Source: Akkermansia muciniphila
GTDB lineage: Bacteria > Verrucomicrobiota > Verrucomicrobiia > Verrucomicrobiales > Akkermansiaceae
Assembly: GCA_945890645.1 (NCBI GenBank)
Contig: CAMDCV010000002.1
Location: forward strand, 1 to 64,000
DNA length: 64,000 bases
Direction of reading: 5' to 3'
Under the pieces are notes generated by a model. That model saw nothing but the letters and a program-made list of their open reading frames with translations, was not told the DNA's origin and ran no database searches. Of the stretch, positions 1 through 8,410 are shown piece after piece. A program made the translations under genes and the position numbers. Numbering within the stretch: position 1 is the stretch's first letter; each line of letters opens with the position of its first letter.

Positions 1-141
1 TGCGTAATAGCCATGCTCGGGGTGATAGAGGCAAAGCTCCATGAATTCAGCAAAGGAAAGTGGACTGCGTTCATGGATGATTTTCCGCAAGGCTGTGGTT
101 GCGTTTGCAGGGGGATTCAGGTTATTATCTTTGCGAAACAT
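1..141 (-). CDS. N-terminal fragment of a class I SAM-dependent methyltransferase (MidA/NDUFAF7-like), running off the left edge
   Basis: Reverse complement of 1-141 is open and reads MFRKDNNLNPPANATTALRKIIHERSPLSFAEFMELCLYHPEHGYYA; the 'SFAEFMELCLYHPEHGYY' stretch is typical of MidA-family N-termini. Missing from the ORF track because it is open at the edge. Confidence 0.75.
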   Translation of the reverse strand, partial: MFRKDNNLNPPANATTALRKIIHERSPLSFAEFMELCLYHPEHGYYA

Positions 142-2584
142 GGCAGGCAGCGACAACAGTTGGAGAAACAAGCGTCGAAAAAAGCGATTCTACAAGCGAA
201 AAGGCTTTTGGATCGGTTTTTTGCTGTTCTTTCTTGTCATGGGTATTGTCGGTTGGCAGGTGTTTGATCACTATAGCAAACCCTACCGGGAACGCTCACT
301 GACTTATGACTTAGAACGCATCAACGACATCGAGGTGCCGAGTCTTATTCTTGATCGCAATGGCAAAGAGATTGGCCGTATTTTTGTGGAAAATCGCAGC
401 ATGATCGCTTATGAAGACGTGCCGCAAAATTTCATCAACGCACTGAAAGCGGGTGAAGACAGTCGTTTTGATACTCATGATGGCGTCGATTACATCGGTG
501 TGGGTCGAGCGGGATCAAAAATCATCGCGAATAAAGGCGAGGTTACGCAAGGGGCGAGTACTATCACTCAGCAATTAGCACGCGATGCATACAGCTTGAA
601 AGCCGAGGCGAAGAAGCGAGGAGAATCGGGGTTCCAACGCAAGATGGTAGAGATGTTTCTCGCGCAACGCATAGAGAAACGTTATAAAAAAAATGAAATT
701 CTTAGTTTTTTCGTTAACCGCAGCTTTTTGGGAAGTGGTTATTATGGATTGCGCTCTGCTTCGCTCGGTTATTTTGGCAAGGAACCCAAAGATCTAACGA
801 TTCCTGAATGTGCGTCGATCGTAACAATCTTGCGCAATCCCTACGATTTTAGTCCACTCAATGATTTGGCAGCGAACAAACGAGGTCGTGACCACGTGTT
901 ATGGCGTATGCGTGAAGAGGGCATGATCAGTAGCAATGACCTCGCCATATATTTGTCTCAGCCAGTAGTGCTGAACCCGCGGCCATTGCAGCGTGGCACT
1001 ACCCATGTATATGAATTAATTGCAGCAGAGGCGCGCAATCTTATTGGCGAGGACGCTTTTGCGAAAGGCGGATTTGTCATCCGGACAACGATTGTCAAAG
1101 AGGCTCAGGACGCGGCGCAGGTGGCGATGCAGGCAAGCTTGCAAGCGGTAGAGGCGCAACCGAATTATCCTCATGCAAAACATTCTCAATTTGTGAAATC
1201 CAATCGTCCGCCCGCTTATGTGCAGGGTGCGTTATTGATGATGGATCACGAAACTGGAGAGGTGCTGGCATATGTCGGGGGGCGCGATTATTCGCATTCA
1301 CAATATAACTTTATCGAAGAGGGAAAAAAGCCGTTAGGCACAGCATTTTTTCCCTTCATCACAGCCGCGGGATTTTCGAATGGACTAACTCCCGCGACGA
1401 TGGTCGAGGATGAGCCGATGGACAACCGCATGATCATGGTCGGCGGACGCGAAGGCATATTGGGCGAGTGGGGGGCGGAGATTTCCAACCCTCGCTACCA
1501 AGGCATGATTCCCATTCGTCGCGCACTCGAGGAATCAAAAGTTGCGGCCATGGTGCGTTTTGGTTCGCAAGCTGGTCTCGATCGTGTGGCCGAATCGGCT
1601 CAGCGATTTGGATTTATCATTCCCGATAGTGAAAAACTCCCGCGGATGCTTGTTGGTTGGGAGTCGGCTTCCCTTCCGCAAGCCGTTTCTGCGATCGCGA
1701 GCTTCGCTCGTGCCGGGCAAACTGGACCACTGCAAGCCATATACGTGGAACGCATCGAAGACAGCACAGGTCATGTCGTCATGCAACGAGTGCCAGCGGA
1801 ACCGAAACGTAGCACGGCCACCGATGAAGCATCTGCCTATCAAGTGCATCACATGCTACAAGGAACCATCAAGCATGGCAATTTGCAGTCGGCGATGGAA
1901 AACATGAACCCTGCCTTCAAAGGCGGCGTTAAGACCGGAACAGTTCATGATTTTTCGGGATGCTGGAGTCTCGGTTATAGCAACCGCGTTGCATGTGGTG
2001 TGTGGTGTGGATTTTTGCAAGGCTCCGCTCCACCTATTTATGAAGGTGCGTTTGGCAAGGACATCGCTTTGCCGATTTGGAAAGCAGCGATGAGTGCATT
2101 ACCGAATGAATACTTGCAAGGGGAAATCCGACGTCCCGCAAGCATTGAGGAAGTGGATGTCTGTCGCACCAGTGGTCAGCGCGCCAGTCAGTATTGCTAC
2201 GAAACAGTGACGGATCCTCAAACAGGCTTACCCAAGCTCAAGGATTCGCGCATCAAGGAACTATTTCGCGCTGGTACGGAATCGATACCAACGTGCCCCT
2301 TGCATGCCTCTGGAATTCTGGGCCTTCCCGGTTCGCATAGAGATGGTGTGGGCGATCTTGCCGCCATCGATGCCATTCCAGTGCGCGCGAAAGAACCTCT
2401 TTTGATCGGCACCGATCCTTATCAAGCGGAAATCCCGAAAGGGGGAAATGCTGAAGATGATCAAGCGGAAGAAGGCGCATTTTTCCGCAGCATCCAGAAT
2501 GGGCTCGATGCCTTGGACTTGGGCGATGAACAAGCGCAATTGCCACTTAATCCTCCAGGCAAGTTGGAAATCGAAATTGAATAA
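140..2584 (+). CDS. Class A penicillin-binding protein (GT51 transglycosylase plus degenerate transpeptidase domain)
   Basis: One TM helix, GT51 motifs GEDSRFDTHDGVD and GASTITQQLAR, KTGT motif; alternative in-frame ATG at 41. Confidence 0.9.
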   Translation: MAGSDNSWRNKRRKKRFYKRKGFWIGFLLFFLVMGIVGWQVFDHYSKPYRERSLTYDLERINDIEVPSLILDRNGKEIGRIFVENRSMIAYEDVPQNFINALKAGEDSRFDTHDGVDYIGVGRAGSKIIANKGEVTQGASTITQQLARDAYSLKAEAKKRGESGFQRKMVEMFLAQRIEKRYKKNEILSFFVNRSFLGSGYYGLRSASLGYFGKEPKDLTIPECASIVTILRNPYDFSPLNDLAANKRGRDHVLWRMREEGMISSNDLAIYLSQPVVLNPRPLQRGTTHVYELIAAEARNLIGEDAFAKGGFVIRTTIVKEAQDAAQVAMQASLQAVEAQPNYPHAKHSQFVKSNRPPAYVQGALLMMDHETGEVLAYVGGRDYSHSQYNFIEEGKKPLGTAFFPFITAAGFSNGLTPATMVEDEPMDNRMIMVGGREGILGEWGAEISNPRYQGMIPIRRALEESKVAAMVRFGSQAGLDRVAESAQRFGFIIPDSEKLPRMLVGWESASLPQAVSAIASFARAGQTGPLQAIYVERIEDSTGHVVMQRVPAEPKRSTATDEASAYQVHHMLQGTIKHGNLQSAMENMNPAFKGGVKTGTVHDFSGCWSLGYSNRVACGVWCGFLQGSAPPIYEGAFGKDIALPIWKAAMSALPNEYLQGEIRRPASIEEVDVCRTSGQRASQYCYETVTDPQTGLPKLKDSRIKELFRAGTESIPTCPLHASGILGLPGSHRDGVGDLAAIDAIPVRAKEPLLIGTDPYQAEIPKGGNAEDDQAEEGAFFRSIQNGLDALDLGDEQAQLPLNPPGKLEIEIE

Positions 2585-2592
2585 TTGGTCCC

Positions 2593-3876
2593 ATGGCTTC
2601 TCCTTCGTTACATCCAACTACCGCTCCTCCCTCCGATAAACGACGGTGGAACGCATTTGTGTGTCAGGATTGTCGTGCCATTTTTCGCGTCCCTGCGGAT
2701 TACGAAGGTGCTGGCGTGGTATGTCCATCATGCGACCGCATGCTGCGCATACCCCGTGCGGGTGAGTCAATCCCGACTCTTATGCAGGACGAGACCGGCG
2801 ACTCGTCGCATCCTCAAATTGAGCCAGCCCAAATCCATCTTATCGAGGAGGTCGAGCAGGAGGAAGTTTCTGCGGCAATGATCGAAGAGGAAAAGCCTGC
2901 TGCCATCGCAGCGACCACAGATACTACAGTGGCTGCGCCCACGGGCGGCGAATGGAGGCGCAGAAAAAAACATCGTGCACGGGGGAAAGACTTGGAGAGC
3001 GAATGGCAACAAAGTGATAAAAAAATCATGCTTCGTTTCTCTCGGCGCGTGCCGCTAGGATGGTGGTTGGCTGGCTCTGCTCTATTGCTTGTATGTATTG
3101 TTGGAATTGTGGTCTCGATGCTGCCTAACCAAGCGGATCCTTCACCGGTCGCAAACCTTCCCGGTATGGGTGTCATTCTTCCCGATGCCACAGAAGATTC
3201 TGCAAAAACGAGTTCCACAACTTTGCAACAAATGGCGGCTGTGCGTGAAGCTCAGGAGGTGATTGAAACATTTCTCAATGCCAACTCCGTGAAAGCAATA
3301 TTGCCGCTGATCCGTCCGGTCAAAAATTTGGAAAATAATGTTACTGCTTTTTATGCGAAGCATCCGATCACTCCAACAAAATTCAATAGCATCGACAATG
3401 TAGATGCCTCATCAAGGGCAGATCAAAACGTCGTGACCGCTGTCGTTCGCTTTAGCGATTTCAGTACACAATTCATCACGGCGATCAAAGTGGATGGACG
3501 TTATCTCATCGACTGGGAAAGTTGGGTTGGTTGGTCGGAAATGGATTATGAAACTCTCATCTCTGAAAAACCCCTCGCGCCAGTAGAGGTGCGTGTGATC
3601 GTGAACTCTGAGTCGTATTACAACTATGATTTTCCGAATAGTAGTGAGAATGAATGGCAATCGTATCGACTCAGATTCGTCGGAGAGAATCAAGAACTGC
3701 ATGGTTATGTGAAGCGCACTTCTGAGCTGAACAGTCTGCTGACTCCTACCTTGGACCAAGGTGCCAAGTCCATGGTTTTGCACATTCGTTACCAAGACTC
3801 TAACAGTCATCAATCGCAAGTCCTCATTGATGCGGTGGTCGTTGACGGATGGGTAAAGGAATTGCCACCACCCTGA
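2593..3876 (+). CDS. Hypothetical membrane protein with N-terminal zinc-ribbon-like CxxC...CxxC
   Basis: CQDCRAIFRVPADYEGAGVVCPSC, central TM segment, 8 bp downstream of the PBP gene. Confidence 0.7.
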   Translation: MASPSLHPTTAPPSDKRRWNAFVCQDCRAIFRVPADYEGAGVVCPSCDRMLRIPRAGESIPTLMQDETGDSSHPQIEPAQIHLIEEVEQEEVSAAMIEEEKPAAIAATTDTTVAAPTGGEWRRRKKHRARGKDLESEWQQSDKKIMLRFSRRVPLGWWLAGSALLLVCIVGIVVSMLPNQADPSPVANLPGMGVILPDATEDSAKTSSTTLQQMAAVREAQEVIETFLNANSVKAILPLIRPVKNLENNVTAFYAKHPITPTKFNSIDNVDASSRADQNVVTAVVRFSDFSTQFITAIKVDGRYLIDWESWVGWSEMDYETLISEKPLAPVEVRVIVNSESYYNYDFPNSSENEWQSYRLRFVGENQELHGYVKRTSELNSLLTPTLDQGAKSMVLHIRYQDSNSHQSQVLIDAVVVDGWVKELPPP

Positions 3877-3894
3877 TTTGAAGCGAATTTACCT

Positions 3895-4653
3895 TCACGC
3901 TTCGATTACCTCGACGCCGCTGCCGGCGAGATCCGAGAGAATTTTTTTATCGGCATTTGCATCTGTAATAATGCAAGTCAGATCGCTGAGTTGCGCAAAG
4001 AAAAAAGCCGCTTTTTGACCGAGTTTCGTGTGGTCTGCTAGGAATATCACATCTTCCGCACAGGCAACGACTCTCTCTTTAAAGACTGCTTGGCGGTTGT
4101 TTGTCTCGGAAATTCCGCGTGTCAAATGCAACCCGCTACCAGAAAAAAACATGCGGTGAATGTTGAAACGACGCAGCGACTGCTCCGCAATCAGCCCAAT
4201 GTAGGAGCGCGAACGCGAGTCGTACAGACCACCCGTGCATATCAAGTCAAGGTTGGGTCGGCCTTCCAGCGCGGTGAATACATTGAGCGCATTGGTAAGG
4301 ATGGTGAGGGGGTAATCCGGTAGAAATTCTGTAAGCGTCAGTGTTGTCGACGAAGCATCAAGAAATATAGTCTCGTTTGGCTGGATGCGTTTGACTGCTT
4401 CACGAGCTATGGCCGTTTTCTCCTCACGATTGGTCAATTGCCGCTCCGTGAGCGAAATTTCCTCTCGAATTTTCAGTGGTCGGGTCGCACCGCCGTGAAC
4501 TCTGATGAGATAGCCACGCTTTTCTAGAGCTTCGAAATCCTTACGAACTGTCTCGTCAGTCACATTTAACAACGCTGCGATGTCCATCGTGCGGATATTG
4601 CCGGTGTCCTGCAATTGCTGTAAAATTTTTTGCTGTCGTTCAAGCGGTAGCAC
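3895..4653 (-). CDS. DeoR/GlpR-family transcriptional regulator
   Basis: N-terminal HTH (RQQKILQQLQDTGNIRTMDIAALLNVTDETVRKDFEALEKRGYLIRVHGGA) plus DeoR C-terminal sensor domain. Confidence 0.92.
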   Translation of the reverse strand: MLPLERQQKILQQLQDTGNIRTMDIAALLNVTDETVRKDFEALEKRGYLIRVHGGATRPLKIREEISLTERQLTNREEKTAIAREAVKRIQPNETIFLDASSTTLTLTEFLPDYPLTILTNALNVFTALEGRPNLDLICTGGLYDSRSRSYIGLIAEQSLRRFNIHRMFFSGSGLHLTRGISETNNRQAVFKERVVACAEDVIFLADHTKLGQKAAFFFAQLSDLTCIITDANADKKILSDLAGSGVEVIEA

Positions 4654-4785
4654 CCCTGTTTCCTAGCAGTTTGGGTCAATCAAGACAAGCATTCAAAAAT
4701 TTACGAATATTCGGGCAGTCGGTTCGTCTGTTAGATCCTACATAGTTGATGCCTCTGGTGAATTAAATTCATACTTTTTCAAAAG

Positions 4786-4802
4786 TTGGCGCGCTTGTTG
4801 CT
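4786..4802 (+). promoter_or_regulatory. Putative sigma-54 (-24/-12) promoter for glutamine synthetase
   Basis: TTGGCGCG-CTTG-TTGCTT against consensus TTGGCACG-N4-TTGCW with exact GG/GC spacing, about 100 bp before the glnA ATG. Confidence 0.65.
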
Positions 4803-4902
4803 TATTCTCACGAGTGATAGCTACGTCCGTAGTTTTTCTCTGGAAACTCTGCGGGAAACGTACAATATCCGCGCGACTCGAATCAACCAAACAATAACAA
4901 CC

Positions 4903-5919
4903 ATGACCAAATTCAAATTGGAGTATATCTGGCTCGACGGCTACACCCCCGTCGCTAACCTTCGCAGCAAAACTCAAATCAAAGCGTATGAGCAATTTCC
5001 AACGCTCGATCAACTGCCAAACTGGGGCTTTGACGGCAGTTCCACACAACAGGCCGAAGGACGCAGCTCCGATTGCGTTCTTAAGCCGGTTGCCATTTAT
5101 CCCGATTCCACTCGCCTCAATGGTGCTCTCGTTATGTGCGAAGTCATGATGCCTGATGGCGTGACTCCGCATCCTACCAACACACGTGCCACCATCCTTG
5201 ACGATCCAGGCACTTGGTTTGGTTTCGAACAAGAATATTTCCTCTATCAAAATGGTCGTCCCCTCGGTTTCCCGAAAGACGGCTACCCCGCTCCTCAAGG
5301 TCCTTACTATTGCGGCGTTGGATACAAGAATGTTGGCGATATCGCTCGTCAAATTGTCGAGGAGCACCTCGATCTATGCCTCGAAGCCGGCATCAATCAC
5401 GAAGGCATCAATGCCGAGGTTGCCAAAGGTCAGTGGGAATTCCAAATTTTCGGCAAAGGCTCCAAAAAAGCGGCTGACGAAATCTGGGTCGCTCGTTACA
5501 TCCTCAACCGCGTTTGCGAAAGCTACGGCGTAGATGTTGAGTACCATTGCAAACCACTCGGCGCAACCGACTGGAATGGCTCGGGTATGCACTGCAACTT
5601 CTCCACCGAATACATGCGTGAAACTGGTGGCAAAGAATACTTCGAAAAACTCATGGCTTCTTTCGAGAGAAACGTTAACGAGCACATCGCCGTCTATGGT
5701 CCCGACAACCACATGCGTCTTACCGGTCTGCACGAAACACAAGCCATTGACAAGTTCAGCTACGGTCTCGCCGACCGCGGTGCTTCAATTCGTATGCCAC
5801 ACAGCTTCGTCAACAACGGTTACAAGGGTTACCTCGAAGACCGTCGTCCGAACAGTCAAGGCGATCCTTATGCCATTGCCGGCCGCGTGTTGAAAACAAT
5901 CTCCGAAGTGACGATTTAA
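4903..5919 (+). CDS. glnA: Glutamine synthetase, small GSII/eukaryotic-like type
   Basis: KLEYIWLDGYTPVANLRSKTQ..., NWGFDGSSTQQAEGRSSDC, GTWFGFEQEYFL; start placed at 4903 rather than the ORF-track 4786. Confidence 0.93.
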   Translation: MTKFKLEYIWLDGYTPVANLRSKTQIKAYEQFPTLDQLPNWGFDGSSTQQAEGRSSDCVLKPVAIYPDSTRLNGALVMCEVMMPDGVTPHPTNTRATILDDPGTWFGFEQEYFLYQNGRPLGFPKDGYPAPQGPYYCGVGYKNVGDIARQIVEEHLDLCLEAGINHEGINAEVAKGQWEFQIFGKGSKKAADEIWVARYILNRVCESYGVDVEYHCKPLGATDWNGSGMHCNFSTEYMRETGGKEYFEKLMASFERNVNEHIAVYGPDNHMRLTGLHETQAIDKFSYGLADRGASIRMPHSFVNNGYKGYLEDRRPNSQGDPYAIAGRVLKTISEVTI

Positions 5920-5941
5920 TTTTCCTTTGTTCATAGCCTTA

Positions 5942-5975
5942 ACGACCGCCCCTCAAAGGGCGGTCGTTTTTTATT
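5942..5975 (+). terminator. Rho-independent terminator after glnA
   Basis: Perfect 10-bp stem ACGACCGCCC/GGGCGGTCGT, 6-nt loop, T-rich tail. Confidence 0.92.
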
Positions 5976-6079
5976 TTAAGCAATTCTTTGAGCACTGCAG
6001 GACCATCACTTCAGTCTACATTTTCTCACCGCTTTTTCTTTTCTTATCCAGATGATGCAGGATAGTCTGTGGCTGCCGA

Positions 6080-6574
6080 ATGGAGGAAGGAATTTTAGAG
6101 CGCTTTAATGAATTTGTGAAACGTCGCTCGCTGCGGCGTACTTCTCAGCGTGATTCCATCGTGCGTTCGATTTTTGCCAAGGACGAACATTTCACGGCAG
6201 AAGAATTATTTGATCGCATTCACCGCACGGATTCACGCGCTTCCCGTGCCACAGTCTATCGTACTATCAGTCTGCTTGTTGAGGCAGGGTTGCTCCGAGA
6301 AATCGATCTTGGCAGTGAGGAAAAAACCTACGATCCCAATTTTGTCGACAAACCATCGCACAACCATCTTGTCTGCGTGGACTGCGGCAAGGTCGTCGAG
6401 TTCGAAGATGCTCACATCGACCTTCTCAATGATTGCATCACCCGGCGTTTGGGCTATCGTCCCATGCGCCAATCCATTCACATCGAAGCTGGTTGCGAGC
6501 AACTGCGCCTCAAAGGCCGTTGCCCGAACCTTCTTGCTACCCGCCTCTCGGGCAAGCGCATCAAAAAACGTTAG
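6080..6574 (+). CDS. Fur-family transcriptional regulator
   Basis: FTAEELFDRIHRTDSRASRATVYRTISLLVEAGLL and HNHLVCVDCGKVVEFED. Confidence 0.93.
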   Translation: MEEGILERFNEFVKRRSLRRTSQRDSIVRSIFAKDEHFTAEELFDRIHRTDSRASRATVYRTISLLVEAGLLREIDLGSEEKTYDPNFVDKPSHNHLVCVDCGKVVEFEDAHIDLLNDCITRRLGYRPMRQSIHIEAGCEQLRLKGRCPNLLATRLSGKRIKKR

Positions 6575-6583
6575 AACATTTTC

Positions 6584-7384
6584 ATGAATCGCATCACACG
6601 CACATTCGAGTCACTCAAAGCCCAGGGGAAAAAAGCATTCGTCGCTTACGTTGCAGCGGGCGATCCCGACTACGATCCATCACTCGAAATCCTCAAAGGC
6701 CTCGCCGATGCTGGTGCGGACATCCTTGAACTCGGCTTGCCATTCTCTGACCCTTTAGCCGATGGCATCGTCAATCAAATGGCTGCTGAGCGCGCGTTGC
6801 GTGCAGGCATGAACACCGTGCGTGTTCTTGATCTCATTCGTGATTTCCGCAAAACACATGAAACGCCGCTGGTGCTTTTCACCTACCTCAATCCAATCTT
6901 TGCTTATGGTTTCGAGGCCTTCCAAGCCGACGCCGTAGCGGCCGGGGCCGATGGCATTCTCTTGCTCGACCTGCCGCCTGATGAAGCTGAGCAAAGCCAT
7001 CAGTTCGATGGTAACAATGGTCTCCTGCGGATCCGCTTGATTGCTCCGAATACTCCTCCTGCTCGGGCGAGCATGCTTGCCGCAAAGGCGGAAGGTTTTA
7101 TCTACGCGCTCTCCCGCACCGGTGTTACTGGCGCTCACGGTGCGCCGTCTGCTGATATCGGCAAGTTGGTGGCTGCTCTGCAAGAGCATGCGAGCGTGCC
7201 TGTGTGTGTAGGCTTCGGCATCTCGAACGCCGCGCAGGCACTCGCCGTGGCAGAATTGGCCGATGGTGTGATTGTCGGTTCGGCGCTGGTGAAACAAGTC
7301 GAACTACATGCCACGGAAGATCATCCAGTCGAAGCCGTGCTGGCCTTTGCGAAGGACCTTATCGATGCCGTGCACAGTGTGTAA
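6584..7384 (+). CDS. trpA: Tryptophan synthase alpha subunit
   Basis: FVAYVAAGDPDYDPSLEILKGLADAGADILELGLPFSDPLADGIVNQ; GVTGAHGA; VCVGFGISNAAQA. Confidence 0.97.
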   Translation: MNRITRTFESLKAQGKKAFVAYVAAGDPDYDPSLEILKGLADAGADILELGLPFSDPLADGIVNQMAAERALRAGMNTVRVLDLIRDFRKTHETPLVLFTYLNPIFAYGFEAFQADAVAAGADGILLLDLPPDEAEQSHQFDGNNGLLRIRLIAPNTPPARASMLAAKAEGFIYALSRTGVTGAHGAPSADIGKLVAALQEHASVPVCVGFGISNAAQALAVAELADGVIVGSALVKQVELHATEDHPVEAVLAFAKDLIDAVHSV

Positions 7385-7397
7385 TTTAAAAGGAAAT

Positions 7398-7769
7398 TTA
7401 TGATTTCCAATTCAAAGCGCCTTTTTTCAGCGCATACACGTAGGCAAGAGCCAGAATACCCGCGAAGCCAGCAATGCTGAGCAAGGGCACCGTGGAGATT
7501 TGAATCATGTCACGGAACTGCACCGCCCATGGATACATGAAGACAACCTCGATATCAAAAATCACAAACAGCATCGCGACCAAATAAAACTTCACCGAAA
7601 AGCGCGGTGCGCCGTCGCCGATGGGAAGCATGCCGCACTCGTAAGCGCTGTCCTTGGTTTCATTCGAGCGTGCCGTTTTACCAAACACCACACTCAACGA
7701 AAGCACCACCACGGCAAAACCGATGGCGATAATCATCTGGAAAAAAACTGGCAAGTAGTCAGAGAGCAT
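7398..7769 (-). CDS. nuoA: NADH-quinone oxidoreductase subunit A
   Basis: YECGMLPIGDGAPRFSVKFYLVAMLFVIFDIEVVFMYPWA. Confidence 0.95.
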   Translation of the reverse strand: MLSDYLPVFFQMIIAIGFAVVVLSLSVVFGKTARSNETKDSAYECGMLPIGDGAPRFSVKFYLVAMLFVIFDIEVVFMYPWAVQFRDMIQISTVPLLSIAGFAGILALAYVYALKKGALNWKS

Positions 7770-7828
7770 GGCGGAGAAAAATTTGTTGGTAGTGCACTAA
7801 GAAGTCAAGAACAGAGCGAAAAAATCAC

Positions 7829-8410
7829 TCACGGCTTTGCCTTCTTCTCTTCAAAAAAACCGGAGATAAACAACAGCGCTGCGGCGATGCAGATGCAGGA
7901 GTCGGCTACATTAAAAGTGGGCCACCAGCCGCCGCTGTCGGGCATGATTTTTTCGAAGCCGGGGAGCCAGATACTGATGAAATCGACGACGTAACCTTCG
8001 GACAAACGTGTCCAGAAACTCTCATCGGCATAGCGTTGGAGTTGGAAACCTTGGAACAATCGATCGGTGAAATTACCGAAGATGCCAGCTAACAATAATG
8101 CCACTGCGATGCGGGAAGGTCTGTTGGCGAAGATGCCTTTTTTCCAAAAGTGGCGGATGCCAAATAAGGCAATCATCGGTACGAAGAAAAATACAATAGG
8201 TGCCCAAGTCGTGCCATTGCCCATGCCAAAAGCGACACCTTGATTGTGCACGCGGATGATGTGAAACCAGGATGTGAGTTCGATCTGACGAAATCCATAC
8301 CCTGGCTCCGGAAAATTCAGCACGATCCACCACTTGCTGATTTGATCGAGCACGAAAAGCGGCAGGGTGAGCCAGAGGAAGAGTTGTCGGAAAGAGAGAT
8401 TCATGGTCAC
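7829..8410 (-). CDS. lspA: Lipoprotein signal peptidase II
   Basis: VHNQGVAFGMG, GIFGNFTDRLF, YVVDFISIWLPG...FNVADSCI; start overlaps the ileS stop (ATGA). Confidence 0.95.
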   Translation of the reverse strand: MTMNLSFRQLFLWLTLPLFVLDQISKWWIVLNFPEPGYGFRQIELTSWFHIIRVHNQGVAFGMGNGTTWAPIVFFFVPMIALFGIRHFWKKGIFANRPSRIAVALLLAGIFGNFTDRLFQGFQLQRYADESFWTRLSEGYVVDFISIWLPGFEKIMPDSGGWWPTFNVADSCICIAAALLFISGFFEEKKAKP

